From Deltaproteobacteria bacterium HGW-Deltaproteobacteria-8 (GTDB lineage Bacteria; Desulfobacterota; Desulfovibrionia; Desulfovibrionales; Desulfovibrionaceae), in contig PHAR01000001.1 in assembly GCA_002840405.1 (NCBI GenBank), forward strand, positions 578,320-642,319: a DNA stretch of 64,000 bases, in the 5' to 3' direction. A model generated the notes under the pieces. The model did no database searches. It was not told the DNA's origin and was given only the letters and a program-made list of their open reading frames with translations. Both the position numbers and the translations under genes were made by a program. Below, piece by piece: positions 36,126 through 46,042 of this stretch (position 1 is its first letter; each line of letters starts with the position of its first letter).

Positions 36126-36506
36126 CTACTTAACCTCGACGACGGCGCCAGCCTCAAGCAGCTGCTTCTTGGCGTCTTCGGCGTCGGCCTTGCTCACGGC
36201 TTCCTTGATGGTCTGGGGAGCGCCGTCAACCTTGTCCTTGGCTTCCTTCAGGCCCAGGCCGGTGAGGGCGCGGACAACCTTGATGACGCCGATCTTGTTG
36301 GCGCCGGCTTCCTTCAGGATGACGTCGAACTCGGTCTTCTCTTCGGCGGCTTCAGCCGGGGCGCCAGCGGGGGCGGCGGCAAAGGCGGCCACGGGAGCGG
36401 CGGCGGAAACGCCGAACTTCTCCTCGAGCTCCTTGATGAACTCGGCCAGATCGAGAACGGTCATGCTGGAGATGAACTCAACAACCTGCTCTTTGGTAAC
36501 GGACAT
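36126..36506 (-). CDS. rplL: 50S ribosomal protein L7/L12
   Basis: A 126-residue stalk protein. The N-terminal dimerisation helices ([16 protein letters not shown]), an Ala-rich hinge, and the C-terminal factor-binding domain ([36 protein letters not shown]) recruit EF-Tu, EF-G and other translational GTPases. Confidence 0.98.
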   Translation of the reverse strand: MSVTKEQVVEFISSMTVLDLAEFIKELEEKFGVSAAAPVAAFAAAPAGAPAEAAEEKTEFDVILKEAGANKIGVIKVVRALTGLGLKEAKDKVDGAPQTIKEAVSKADAEDAKKQLLEAGAVVEVK

Positions 36507-36551
36507 GGGATATTCCTCCTGGAAAGTTGCGTTTGCTTTGGTTGACTGGGG

Positions 36552-37115
36552 TTACTGGGCTTCAGGGGCCGCTTCAGGGGCCGCTTCGGGGGCTGCTCCG
36601 CCTTCCTTCTGCTCCTTGATTGCATTCAAGGCGTACAGGAAGTTGCGGAGAATGGCCGCGAACACGCCGACGAAGTTGGTGGGCACCGCATTCATGGTGC
36701 CAAGCAACTTGGCCAACAGTTCGGGCTTGCTCGGCAGCATTGCAAGCTGCTTCACGCCCTCCTCGTCAAGGAACTTTCCCTCAAGGCTGCCGTAACGCAT
36801 GGTGAGCTTCTTGCTCCCCTTGACGAATTCGGACAAGGCCTTGGCCAGGGCAACGGGATCATCGTAGCCCAAGGCAACTGCACAGTTTTCCTTAAGACGC
36901 TCATTTAAGACAACGTGGGACGTGTCCGTGAGCGCCAACCGGGCCAGGGTGTTCTTGACGACTTGGTAATCGACTCCGGCCTCGCGGAGCTTGGCACGCA
37001 GAAGAGTCATCTCCTCAACGCCCATGCCCTTGAAGTCGGTGACGACAGCGATGTTCGCGCGCGCAGCCTTTTCATGCAGCTGCTCGATGATCTGGGCTTT
37101 ATCTTGCCTGTTCAT
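36552..37115 (-). CDS. rplJ: 50S ribosomal protein L10
   Basis: A 187-residue stalk base protein that binds L7/L12 dimers through its C-terminal helix. The start is ATG 37115 ([12 protein letters not shown]) with GAGGAG upstream, rather than the 13-codon longer frame. It ends in an Ala-Pro-Glu repeat ([12 protein letters not shown]). A probable L10 leader (37166-37196) precedes it. Confidence 0.97.
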   Translation of the reverse strand: MNRQDKAQIIEQLHEKAARANIAVVTDFKGMGVEEMTLLRAKLREAGVDYQVVKNTLARLALTDTSHVVLNERLKENCAVALGYDDPVALAKALSEFVKGSKKLTMRYGSLEGKFLDEEGVKQLAMLPSKPELLAKLLGTMNAVPTNFVGVFAAILRNFLYALNAIKEQKEGGAAPEAAPEAAPEAQ

Positions 37116-37165
37116 CGTGTCTCGCTCCTCGTCGTTCTTTGGCCCGGAAAGCAAAGTACGTCTCG

Positions 37166-37196
37166 GCAGGTGATTAAGGGCTATCCGCCCGCCTGC
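37166..37196 (-). promoter_or_regulatory. Probable L10 leader (autoregulatory RNA)
   Basis: About 50 nt upstream of rplJ the minus strand can fold GCAGG/CCTGC around an inner GGGC-GGATA-GCCC hairpin with an asymmetric TTAATCA strand, immediately followed by CGAGACG. This bulged stem 5' of rplJ is the arrangement of the L10 leader bound by the L10-L12 complex. The call is from structure and position only. Confidence 0.5.
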
Positions 37197-37265
37197 TTTC
37201 TTCGACTCAACTTCCCGTGCTTACATAATCAAACCGGTGGGCGGCCGATCCGCCCGTGCCGGGTA

Positions 37266-37973
37266 TTAGACTTCCAGGAACTTGCGCAGGGTCTGGGTGT
37301 CGATCTTGACGCCCGGGCCCATGGTCGTGGCCACAGCCATGGCCTTCAGGTACGTGCCCTTGGCCGTGGAAGGCTTGAGCCGGTTCACGGTGTCCAGCAG
37401 GGCCGAGAGGTTCTGCAGGAGCTTCTCAGCTCCGAAGGACTTCTTGCCGATGGAGGCGTGAATGATGCCGGCCTTGTCGACCTTGAACTCCACGCGGCCA
37501 GCCTTCAGCTCGCGGACGGCGTCGCCCACGTTGAAGGTGACGGTGCCGGTCTTGGCGTTGGGCATCAGGCCACGGGGGCCAAGCATGCGGCCGATCTGGC
37601 CGACCTTGGCCATCATGTCCGGGGTGGCAACGGCGTTGTCGAAGTCGAGCCAGCCGCCCTTGATCTTCTCCACCAGCTCGTCGCCGCCGCACTCGTCGGC
37701 TCCGGCCTCTTTGGCCTCGGCTTCCTTGTCCGGCTTGCAGAAGACGATGACGCGAGCGGTCTTGCCCAGGCCGTTCGGCAGGGGACAGGCGCCGCGCACC
37801 ATCTGGTCGGAGTACTTGGGGTCGACGCCGAGGTTGATGGCGACATCAACGGTTTCGTCGAACTTGGCAAAGGAGTTGTCGATGGCGAGCTTGACAGCCT
37901 CGTTCACCGCATAACGCTGCGTCTGATCAAAGCCTTCAGCGGCCTTGTCGTAGTTTTTTCCGTGTTTCGGCAT
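37266..37973 (-). CDS. rplA: 50S ribosomal protein L1
   Basis: A 235-residue L1 of the mobile stalk that guides E-site tRNA out. Conserved [11 protein letters not shown] start, [18 protein letters not shown] and the C-terminal [16 protein letters not shown]. The gap after it has a G/C hairpin (37234-37262) without a T-run. Confidence 0.98.
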   Translation of the reverse strand: MPKHGKNYDKAAEGFDQTQRYAVNEAVKLAIDNSFAKFDETVDVAINLGVDPKYSDQMVRGACPLPNGLGKTARVIVFCKPDKEAEAKEAGADECGGDELVEKIKGGWLDFDNAVATPDMMAKVGQIGRMLGPRGLMPNAKTGTVTFNVGDAVRELKAGRVEFKVDKAGIIHASIGKKSFGAEKLLQNLSALLDTVNRLKPSTAKGTYLKAMAVATTMGPGVKIDTQTLRKFLEV

Positions 37974-37985
37974 GGCGTATCCTCG

Positions 37986-38411
37986 CTACCCTATGACTTC
38001 AAGGCCCATGCTGCGGGCAGTGCCAACGACGCAATTCATGGCGGCCTCAAGGGACTTGGCCGTCAAATCGGGCGTCTTAAGCTTGGCGATTTCCTCCACC
38101 TGGGCCATGGTGACCTTGCCGACCTTGGTCTTGTTGGGCTCGCCGGAGCCCTTCTCGATCTTGGCGGCCTTGAGCAGGAGCACCGGAGCCGGCGGGGTCT
38201 TGGTGATGAAGGAGAAGGTGCGGTCAGCGTACACGGTGATGATCACCGGGATGATCATGCCCTTCTGGTCCTGGGTCTTCGCGTTGAAGGCCTTGCAGAA
38301 CTCCATGATGTTCACGCCGTGCTGGCCCAGCGCCGGACCCACGGGGGGGGACGGGTTGGCAACGCCGGCAGGGATCTGCAGTTTAACTTTACCAGTGATT
38401 TTCTTAGCCAT
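37986..38411 (-). CDS. rplK: 50S ribosomal protein L11
   Basis: A 141-residue L11 of the GTPase-associated centre, needed for RelA sensing of uncharged t[30 protein letters not shown] (in part) is the thiostrepton-site N-terminal domain, and the C-terminal domain binds 23S rRNA. Confidence 0.98.
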   Translation of the reverse strand: MAKKITGKVKLQIPAGVANPSPPVGPALGQHGVNIMEFCKAFNAKTQDQKGMIIPVIITVYADRTFSFITKTPPAPVLLLKAAKIEKGSGEPNKTKVGKVTMAQVEEIAKLKTPDLTAKSLEAAMNCVVGTARSMGLEVIG

Positions 38412-38459
38412 TTTTATATCCTCGCAGGCGGTTTCCCGCCGCAGTCGAACAGGGTCCGT

Positions 38460-39020
38460 CTAGCCCTTCGTCACCTGGACGAAGTCGAGCTCCACCGGGG
38501 TCTGACGACCGAAGATGGAGACGGCCACGCGGAGCTTGCCCTTGTCGTAATTCACGTCCTCGACGACGCCATTGAAACCGCTGAAGGGGCCGTCGATGAC
38601 CCGGACCTCGTCGCTTCTCTCGAAGTTGAACTTGGGCCGGGGCTGTTCCTGCCTGCTCTCCATCATGGAGAGAATGGTCTGTGCTTCGGTGTCGCGCATG
38701 GGAGTGGGCCGGTTCTTGCCGCCCACAAAGCCCGTCACACGCGGGATGGACTGGATCAGATGCCAAGAGTCGTCAGTGAGGATCATCTTCACCATGACGT
38801 AGCCCGGATAGAACTTCCGGGTCGTGGTGCGACGCTCCCCCTTGACCATCTCCACCACTTTCTCAGTGGGGACGACGACCTCAAGGACCTGGCCCTTCTC
38901 CTGACCGGTTCGCATCATCTCAAGGATGGTCTTCTCCACACGCTGCTCGAAACCCGAGTAGGTGTGTACGATGAACCAGCGGGCCGGTTTTTCCCCGCCA
39001 ACGGCGCTTTCTTCAGTCAC
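38460..39020 (-). CDS. nusG: Transcription termination/antitermination protein NusG
   Basis: A 186-residue NusG. The NGN domain (RWFIVHTYSGFEQRVEKTI) binds RNA polymerase at the clamp, and the KOW domain (VIDGPFSGFNGVVEDVNYDKGKLRV) binds Rho or S10. Located between secE and rplK as usual. Confidence 0.97.
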   Translation of the reverse strand: MTEESAVGGEKPARWFIVHTYSGFEQRVEKTILEMMRTGQEKGQVLEVVVPTEKVVEMVKGERRTTTRKFYPGYVMVKMILTDDSWHLIQSIPRVTGFVGGKNRPTPMRDTEAQTILSMMESRQEQPRPKFNFERSDEVRVIDGPFSGFNGVVEDVNYDKGKLRVAVSIFGRQTPVELDFVQVTKG

Positions 39021-39041
39021 TTGCGCTCACCTGCCAGGGGG

Positions 39042-39302
39042 TTAGGACAGCACAGTCTCGATGATCTTGGAAAACCCAAGATCGACGAGGCCGAGAAACA
39101 GGGACATGACCAAAACAAGGACCATGACCGCCGCACAGGTTTGATACGTCTCCTTGCGGGAAGGCCAGGTGATCTTTTTCAGTTCAACCTGGGCTTCCTC
39201 GAAGAAGATTTTGAGTTCCTGCGCCTTGGCGGCAATACCCGTTTTTTCGGGCAGTTCCGTGCCTTGCGGGCCGCTGGAGCCTTTCGCTGTATGTTTCGAC
39301 AT
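39042..39302 (-). CDS. secE: Preprotein translocase subunit SecE
   Basis: An 86-residue single-spanning SecE. An amphipathic helix (ELKIFFEEAQVELKKITWPSRKET) lies on the membrane surface, then one transmembrane helix follows (TCAAVMVLVLVMSLFLGLVDLG). ATG 39302 follows GGGAG; an ATG four codons upstream is less well placed. It lies directly after tRNA-Trp. Confidence 0.95.
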   Translation of the reverse strand: MSKHTAKGSSGPQGTELPEKTGIAAKAQELKIFFEEAQVELKKITWPSRKETYQTCAAVMVLVLVMSLFLGLVDLGFSKIIETVLS

Positions 39303-39326
39303 TGTTCTCCCCATGTTGGGGGTGTG

Positions 39327-39403
39327 TGGCAGGCCAGGTAGGATTCGAACCTACAGCGTCCGGTTTTGGAGACCGGTGCTCTAGCCGTTAGAGCTACTGG
39401 CCT
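39327..39403 (-). tRNA. tRNA-Trp (CCA anticodon)
   Basis: A cloverleaf with acceptor AGGCCAG/CTGGCCT, anticodon loop CTCCAAA (anticodon CCA) on a CCGGT/ACCGG stem, and GGTTCGAAT T-loop. The 3' CCA is encoded. It lies between rpmG and secE, a common location for this tRNA. Confidence 0.96.
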
Positions 39404-39412
39404 GCATGAATA

Positions 39413-39562
39413 CTACTTGATCTCGCGGTGAACCGTATGCTTCCTGTCGAAGGGGCAATACTTCTTCACTTCGAGACGACCCGTAGTGTTCTTCTTGTTC
39501 TTCTCCGTCGAGTAATTACGCCGCTTGCACTCGGTGCAAGCAAGCTGGATATTGACTCGCAT
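39413..39562 (-). CDS. rpmG: 50S ribosomal protein L33
   Basis: A 49-residue protein read directly: [20 protein letters not shown] then [20 protein letters not shown] and KHTVHREIK. The first zinc pair (C9, C12) is present, but the second pair is C36-P-F-D39, with Asp where C+ L33 proteins have Cys. It sits 3 bp after tuf in the transcript. Confidence 0.94.
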   Translation of the reverse strand: MRVNIQLACTECKRRNYSTEKNKKNTTGRLEVKKYCPFDRKHTVHREIK

Positions 39563-39565
39563 GGA

Positions 39566-40759
<1,194 letters not shown>

Positions 40760-40807
40760 TTTGGAACCCCCTGTGCTTCGTGTCAGCGGTTGTCCGTGAA
40801 AAAGATA

Positions 40808-40883
<76 letters not shown>

Positions 40884-40922
40884 CTAAGATCGCCTTAGGA
40901 GGCCCCCGATGGGCCTGGACTT

Positions 40923-40999
40923 TGGAGCGGGAAACGGGACTCGAACCCGCAACCCTCAGCTTGGAAGGCTGATGCTCTAGCCAATTGAGCTATTCCCGC
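40923..40999 (-). tRNA. tRNA-Gly (UCC anticodon)
   Basis: Acceptor GCGGGAA/TTCCCGC, anticodon loop CTTCCAA on TCAGC/GCTGA, GGTTCGAGTCC T-arm, encoded CCA. Reads GGA/GGG codons. Equivalent of glyT upstream of tufB. Confidence 0.96.
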
Positions 41000-41065
41000 G
41001 CGGTAATTCCGTAGTCCATACGACAGTTACAGTCCTGTCTCCTACGACGTTTCTTGCCGCGTATG

Positions 41066-41151
41066 TGGTGGTGGGGGGAGGATTTGAACCTCCGAAGGCT
41101 GACGCCGACAGATTTACAGTCTGTTCCCTTTGGCCACTCGGGAACCCCACC
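41066..41151 (-). tRNA. tRNA-Tyr (GUA anticodon)
   Basis: An 86-nt class II tRNA with a long variable arm (CGGCGTCAGCCTTCG region). Acceptor GGTGGGG/CCCCACC, anticodon loop CTGTAAA on ACAGA/TCTGT, encoded CCA. Equivalent of tyrU. Confidence 0.96.
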
Positions 41152-41166
41152 ATTCACTTCGTAAAC

Positions 41167-41241
41167 TGGAGCTGGCGATGGGACTTGAACCCGCAACCTG
41201 CTGATTACAAATCAGCTGCTCTGCCATTGAGCTACGCCAGC
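41167..41241 (-). tRNA. tRNA-Thr (UGU anticodon)
   Basis: Acceptor GCTGGCG/CGCCAGC, anticodon loop TTTGTAA on GCTGA/TCAGC, GGTTCAAGTCC T-arm, encoded CCA. First gene after the promoter at 41345-41372; equivalent of thrU. The order Thr(UGU)-Tyr-Gly-Thr(GGU)-tuf is identical to E. coli. Confidence 0.96.
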
Positions 41242-41344
41242 GCGAACGTGGACATATACATGCCCCGCCCATGAATTGCAAGCCTTTTCATCCACTGATG
41301 GCGCCGTGGACACCGGCAATTCCCTCGTTTCCAAGGCCGAACTC

Positions 41345-41372
41345 TCTATTTTGATTCACCCCTGCTTGTCAA
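41345..41372 (-). promoter_or_regulatory. Promoter of the tRNA-tuf operon
   Basis: Minus strand TTGACA (41367-41372), 16 nt, AATAGA (41345-41350): a perfect -35 and a weak -10. It lies about 100 bp upstream of the first tRNA, in the AT-rich 231-bp divergent region shared with the dihydrouridine synthase gene. Confidence 0.5.
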
Positions 41373-41434
41373 CTGATTTTCCCCGCGCACGCAAAAATAT
41401 TTCCTATTTCTTGAAATTTACCCAAAATATCCCT

Positions 41435-41463
41435 TTGACGGACCTCTCTTAAAGACCTATCTC
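41435..41463 (+). promoter_or_regulatory. Possible promoter of the dihydrouridine synthase gene
   Basis: TTGACG (41435-41440), 17 nt, TATCTC (41458-41463). A start about 7 nt after the -10 box would fall at about 41470, essentially on the ATG at 41473, predicting a leaderless or nearly leaderless mRNA. No Shine-Dalgarno sequence is visible before that ATG, which agrees. Confidence 0.35.
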
Positions 41464-41472
41464 CCTCTCGCC

Positions 41473-42501
41473 ATGCAGACACTTCCCTTTGCCCCCAACG
41501 CCCCCTGGCTCGCCCCTCTGGCCGGCTACTCGGACCTTTCCTTCCGCATGCTCTGCCGCACTTTCGGCGCGGCCTGCGCGGTGACCGAGATGGTCAGCGC
41601 CAAGGGCCTGGTCTTCGGCGGGCACGGCACCACCCGGCTGTTGACCTCAAGCGAGGGCGACACCCCCCTGGTGGTCCAGCTTTTCGGCTCCGAGCCCGAC
41701 ATCTTTGATCGCGCCATGCCGTTGCTGCTTGAGCGCGGGTTCACGCACTTCGACCTCAACTGCGGCTGCTCCGTGCGCAAGGTCACCAAGAGCGGCTCCG
41801 GCTCCGCGCTGATGGCCAAGCCCACCCTGCTCGAGTCCATCGTCAAGGTCATGGTGCGCCACGCCGGGGCTGGACAGGTGGGCGTCAAGCTGCGCCTGGG
41901 CATCCAACAGGGCGAGGAGAACTACCTGGAGCTTGGCCGACGCCTGGCCGGCCTGGGCGCTGGCTGGCTGGCCCTGCACCCGCGCACGGCCAAGCAGCTC
42001 TTCGGCGGCGCGGCCGACTGGAGTGCTGTGGGCCACCTGGCACGCGCCGTGGACATCCCGGTGCTGGCCAGCGGCGACCTGTTCTGTGCCGAGGACGCGG
42101 CCCGCTGCCTGGCCGAGACCGGCTGCGCCGGGGTCATGTTCGCGCGCGGGGCGCTCACCGACCCCATGATCTTCCAGCGCCTGCGCGACCTTTTGGCCGG
42201 ACGCGAGCCTGCCCCGCGCACGGCCGAGTCCCTGGCCGCCACCACCGCCCTGCACATCCGCCTGGCCCGCAACCTGGAGGGGACCCCGCGCGCGCTCCGG
42301 GCACTGCGGGCGTTTCTGCCGCGCTACGCCAAGGGCTTTTCCGGCATCCGCGCGCTGCGCCAGGCCTTCCTTCTGTGCACGACCTGGGAGGAACTGGAGG
42401 CCACGGCGGGCAGCATCGCCACCCTCTGTGAAACCAGCACCCACCTTGACCCGGCGGACATCTCAGACGCAATCGACTTCACAGGCGGTTATGGGGCCTG
42501 A
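41473..42501 (+). CDS. tRNA-dihydrouridine synthase family protein
   Basis: A 342-residue FMN-dependent TIM-barrel enzyme that reduces specific uridines in tRNA D-loops. Seen: PLAGYSDLSFRMLCR (FMN phosphate loop), DLNCGCSVRKVTKSGSGSALM (region of the catalytic Cys), VKLRLG, LHPRT and ASGDLFCAEDA. The usual GCP of DusB is GCS here. DusA/B/C subtype is not decided. It has no ribosome binding site, and it diverges from the tRNA-tuf operon, a fitting neighbour for a tRNA-modifying enzyme. Confidence 0.88.
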   Translation: MQTLPFAPNAPWLAPLAGYSDLSFRMLCRTFGAACAVTEMVSAKGLVFGGHGTTRLLTSSEGDTPLVVQLFGSEPDIFDRAMPLLLERGFTHFDLNCGCSVRKVTKSGSGSALMAKPTLLESIVKVMVRHAGAGQVGVKLRLGIQQGEENYLELGRRLAGLGAGWLALHPRTAKQLFGGAADWSAVGHLARAVDIPVLASGDLFCAEDAARCLAETGCAGVMFARGALTDPMIFQRLRDLLAGREPAPRTAESLAATTALHIRLARNLEGTPRALRALRAFLPRYAKGFSGIRALRQAFLLCTTWEELEATAGSIATLCETSTHLDPADISDAIDFTGGYGA

Positions 42502-42522
42502 TCCCCTGCCCTGCCAAGACTG

Positions 42523-42551
42523 TTGACTCCGATCCTTGCTTGGGACATTAT
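42523..42551 (+). promoter_or_regulatory. Promoter of ispH
   Basis: TTGACT (42523-42528), 17 nt, CATTAT (42546-42551), followed by TAGTAAATG. It is about 60 bp upstream of the ispH ATG. A 6-bp inverted repeat CCAGAA...TTCTGG (42565-42582) lies in the predicted leader. Confidence 0.55.
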
Positions 42552-42610
42552 AGTAAATGTCGCACCAGAATCGTGGTTCTGGAACACAGCGTCGTCTGGA
42601 GATGCTTGAT

Positions 42611-43459
42611 ATGGAAGTGATCCGCGCCCGGCTGGCGGGTTTCTGCATGGGCGTTGGGCTGGCCCTGAAAAAGCTCGATGACCTGCTGGCCAAGGACACT
42701 GGCCGCCCAACATTCATGCTCGGCCCCATCATCCACAACCCGCAGGTGCTGGAAGACTACCGCCAACGGGGCGTGGGCCTGGCCAGGTCCGTGGCCGAGG
42801 TGCCATCGGGCAGCCGCGTAGTCATACGCGCCCACGGCATTCCGGCAGACGAGGAACGCGAGCTTCTGGAGCGCGGCGTGGAGGTGGTGGACGCCACCTG
42901 CCCCAAGGTCAAACGCGCCCAGCTGCTCATCCGCGAACAGGCCGCAGCCGGACGCAGACTCCTGCTCTTCGGCGAGGACGACCACCCCGAGGTGCGCGGG
43001 CTGCTCAGCTACGCTGGTGAGGGCGCCTTTGTCTTCGAGACCCCGGGCGAGCTGTCCGTCCAGTCGCTCAGCCCGGAAACGCCCTATTTCCTGGCCGCCC
43101 AGACCACCCAGGACCGCCAGGGCTTTGAGCAGATCAGGGCCGACCTGAGCCTGCGCCTGAAGAACGATGTCGTGGTGCTGGAAACCATCTGCGACGCCAC
43201 GCGCCTGCGCCAGGACGAGGCCATCCGCCTGTCAGCCCAGGCTGACTGCGTGATCGTGGCGGGCGGCAAGGCCAGCGGCAACACCCGCAGGCTGGCCCAG
43301 GTCATCGAGGCGCAGCAGACGCCCACCATATTGGTGGAAAGCGTTGACGATCTTTATGGCGTCGACATGCTGAAATATGGGAGAATGGGCTTAACCGCTG
43401 GCGCATCCACGCCGAAAAGAATAATTGATGAGATTGAAGCCCACCTCCGGGCTCTATAA
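42611..43459 (+). CDS. ispH: 4-hydroxy-3-methylbut-2-enyl diphosphate reductase
   Basis: A 282-residue [4Fe-4S] enzyme making IPP and DMAPP in the last step of the MEP isoprenoid pathway, the source of the menaquinone side chain. The three cluster cysteines are C12 (GFCMGV), C97 (DATCPKV) and C194 (TICDAT); the substrate histidines H42, H75 and H125 are in place. I chose ATG 42611 with GGAG nine bases upstream; the 18-codon longer form reads through the leader hairpin. Confidence 0.95.
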   Translation: MEVIRARLAGFCMGVGLALKKLDDLLAKDTGRPTFMLGPIIHNPQVLEDYRQRGVGLARSVAEVPSGSRVVIRAHGIPADEERELLERGVEVVDATCPKVKRAQLLIREQAAAGRRLLLFGEDDHPEVRGLLSYAGEGAFVFETPGELSVQSLSPETPYFLAAQTTQDRQGFEQIRADLSLRLKNDVVVLETICDATRLRQDEAIRLSAQADCVIVAGGKASGNTRRLAQVIEAQQTPTILVESVDDLYGVDMLKYGRMGLTAGASTPKRIIDEIEAHLRAL

Positions 43460-43509
43460 CGAACGTCCATCCGGGCCTCTCACTGAACCGCCGGAACACG
43501 GAGCCGCCG

Positions 43510-44475
43510 ATGAGCACAAACGTTACCAATATCCTCCTCGAGGCTGGAACCAACGAACTGGAGATTGTCGAGTTCTACCTGGAGGAGCCGCACCCCGGGG
43601 GCGGAGAGTCCTACAAGGGCTACTACGGCGTCAACGTGGCCAAGGTCCTGGAGATCATCCGGATGCCCAAGATCACGGAGATGCCCCAGGTCTCCCACCC
43701 CTCGGTGCTCGGTGCCTTCAACCTGCGCAACCAGATCATCCCCCTGGTGGACCTGGCCCTGTGGCTCAAGAAAGATCACGGAGACAAGGAGCCGCCCAAG
43801 GTCATCGTCTGCGAGTTCAACAACGTGACCACGGCCTTCCTGGTCTCCGGCGTCACGCGCATCCACCGCATCAGCTGGGAGGAGGTGGAGGCGCCCAACA
43901 AGTACATGTCCTCGCTCGCCTCGAACTCCATCACCGGCGTGGTGCGCCTGGAAGGCCGCATCATCTTCATCCTGGACCTGGAAAAGATCGTGGCCGAGCT
44001 GAACCCGGAACTGGGCCTGCGCTTCGACGAGAACGTGACCTGGGAGGCCGACACCCAGTACCGCGCGCTCATCGCCGACGACTCCACCCTCATCCGCGAG
44101 ATGATCGGCGACCTGCTGCACAAGGCAAACTTCATGGTCGAGAAGACCAACCACGGCGGAGAGTGCTGGGAGCGCCTGCAGCACATCAAGCAGATCGCCG
44201 AAACCGAGGGCCGGCCCGTGACCGACTACGTGCAGGTGGTCATCTCGGACATTGAGATGCCGGTCATGGACGGCCACAACCTGACCAAGCGCATCAAGGA
44301 AGATCCGATGCTCAAGAATCTTCCGGTGATCCTGTTCTCGTCCATCATCTCCGACAAGCTGCGCCACAAGGGCGACGCCGTGGGTGCGGACGACCAGGTC
44401 AGCAAGCCGGAGATCACCCAGGTGGCCAAGCGCGCCGTGGCCCTGATCAAGGAAAGGATCGAGGCCGCGCGGTAG
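43510..44475 (+). CDS. cheV: Chemotaxis coupling protein CheV (CheW-REC)
   Basis: A 321-residue fusion. The CheW-like domain (about 10-170) links receptors to CheA. The receiver domain (about 185-315) has the acidic pair D190-D191 (LIADDST), phospho-acceptor D247 (ISDIEMPVMDG) and switch/Lys residues (LFSS; SKPE). It is a single gene with its own ribosome site (GGAGCCGCCG) and a strong terminator, away from other chemotaxis genes in the window. Confidence 0.95.
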   Translation: MSTNVTNILLEAGTNELEIVEFYLEEPHPGGGESYKGYYGVNVAKVLEIIRMPKITEMPQVSHPSVLGAFNLRNQIIPLVDLALWLKKDHGDKEPPKVIVCEFNNVTTAFLVSGVTRIHRISWEEVEAPNKYMSSLASNSITGVVRLEGRIIFILDLEKIVAELNPELGLRFDENVTWEADTQYRALIADDSTLIREMIGDLLHKANFMVEKTNHGGECWERLQHIKQIAETEGRPVTDYVQVVISDIEMPVMDGHNLTKRIKEDPMLKNLPVILFSSIISDKLRHKGDAVGADDQVSKPEITQVAKRAVALIKERIEAAR

Positions 44476-44504
44476 CCCTGCCCAACGACTCTCCTGAGCG
44501 AATC

Positions 44505-44549
44505 AAGACCGCCCGGCGTCCTTTGGGGATGCCGGGCGGTCTTGTTTTG
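44505..44549 (+). terminator. Terminator after cheV
   Basis: A 17-bp stem with one G-U pair: AAGACCGCCCGGCGTCC (44505-44521) with GGATGCCGGGCGGTCTT (44527-44543), then GTTTTG. The remaining 180 bp up to the convergent Nramp gene show nothing recognisable. Confidence 0.9.
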
Positions 44550-44735
44550 GGAAAAATCCGGGGCTCAGCGCCTGTTCACGGCCGCTGGCCTACGCGGCGG
44601 CGCCAGATGGCACTCGTGGCGCGGGTAGCAGGACCAGCCCGGCATGGACCCTCTGTCCCAGCGGCAGGCCCACGGCCTCGGCCAGGGGCGGCCACGCCGC
44701 CAAAGCGCGCAGGATATGGGTGCCGGATCAGGCGG

Positions 44736-46022
44736 CTAGCGGCCCATGAGCAGGGCGATGAGCCCTGGGAAGACCATCTCCAGGGTCATCAACACCGTCA
44801 GCCCCAGCACGATGACCACCGTGCCCCAGGCGATAATGTTGAATGTGGCCTTGTTGACGTACTCGCCCATGAGCCGCTTGTCGTTGATGAGCAGCAAGAT
44901 GATGATGAGCACAAAGGGCAGCACCGCCCCGTTCACCACCTGGGAAATATACATGATGGCGATGAGCGGCGCGCCGGGCAGAAGGATGATGCCCGCAGAC
45001 ACGGCGATGATGACGGTGAACAGCCAGTAGAACTGCGGGGCCTCGCGGAATTCCTTGCCCACGCCAAGCTCCCAGCCCAGGCCCTCGCAGATGTAGTAGG
45101 ACGTGGACAGGGGCAGCACGCAGGCCGCGAACAGCGAGGCGTTGAACAGGCCGATGGCGAACAGCCCGGTGGCGTAGCCGCCCACCAGCGGGGTCAGGGC
45201 CAAGGCCGCATCGGCTGCGGTGTTGACCGTGACCCCGGCCTTGAAGATGGTCGCCGCGCAGGCCACCACGATGAAGAAGGCCACGATGATGGCCATGAAG
45301 CAGCCCACAATGACGTCCAACCGCGAGAAGGCGTAGTTCTCCTTGGTGATGCCCTTCTCCACCACGCTGGCCTGCTGGTAGAACTGCATCCAGGGGGCGA
45401 TGGTGGTGCCGACAATGCCGATCATCATGGTCACGGCATCGGGGGTGACGTGGAAGTCCGGCACCACCGAAGCCTTGAGCACCTCGCCCCAGTCCGGCCC
45501 GGACATGAAGGCGGCCACGGGATAGGCGATGTAGACCAGGCAGGCCACCAGGAAGACCTTTTCCACGATGCGGTAGGAGCCCTTGACGATGAGCAGCCAG
45601 ACGACGATGGCGCCCAGGGGCACGGAGACATACTTGCTGATGCCGAAGAGCTCCATGCTGGCCGCGATGCCCGCGAACTCGCTGACGGTGTTGCCCATGT
45701 TGGTCAGGAACAGGGCGATCATGACGTAGAAGGTGATCTTGACGCCGAAGCTCTCGCGGATCAGGTCGGCCAGGCCCTTGCCCGTCACCGCGCCCATGCG
45801 CGCGCACATCTCCTGCACCACCACCAGGGCCACGGTGGTGGGCAGCATGATCCACAGCAGCGAGAGCCCGAACTGCGCCCCGGCCAGGGAATAGGTGGTG
45901 ATGCCGCCGGCGTCGTTGTCCACGTTGGCGGTGATGATGCCCGGCCCGAGCAGCGCCAGGAACATGAACACGTTCCGGCGGTTGAGCTTGCGCAGAGGCG
46001 CGATGAATTTTGCTGCGGTCAC
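44736..46022 (-). CDS. Nramp-family (SLC11-like) divalent metal permease, Nramp-related Mg transporter type
   Basis: A 428-residue inner-membrane protein with about eleven hydrophobic segments of the LeuT-like SLC11 fold. The first-helix metal motif, DPGN in Mn/Fe Nramps, reads VDNDAGG (D35, D37, G39-G40). The sixth-helix MPH reads A209-P210-W211, so the metal-binding Met is lost. Loss of that Met is a feature of the Nramp-related magnesium transporters described in clostridia and Eggerthella, so magnesium is the likelier substrate; this is inference. It follows the MgtE_N/CBS gene by 20 bp in one transcript and lacks a terminator I can see. Confidence 0.85.
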   Translation of the reverse strand: MTAAKFIAPLRKLNRRNVFMFLALLGPGIITANVDNDAGGITTYSLAGAQFGLSLLWIMLPTTVALVVVQEMCARMGAVTGKGLADLIRESFGVKITFYVMIALFLTNMGNTVSEFAGIAASMELFGISKYVSVPLGAIVVWLLIVKGSYRIVEKVFLVACLVYIAYPVAAFMSGPDWGEVLKASVVPDFHVTPDAVTMMIGIVGTTIAPWMQFYQQASVVEKGITKENYAFSRLDVIVGCFMAIIVAFFIVVACAATIFKAGVTVNTAADAALALTPLVGGYATGLFAIGLFNASLFAACVLPLSTSYYICEGLGWELGVGKEFREAPQFYWLFTVIIAVSAGIILLPGAPLIAIMYISQVVNGAVLPFVLIIILLLINDKRLMGEYVNKATFNIIAWGTVVIVLGLTVLMTLEMVFPGLIALLMGR

Positions 46023-46042
46023 TGTATCCTACCCCATCAATC

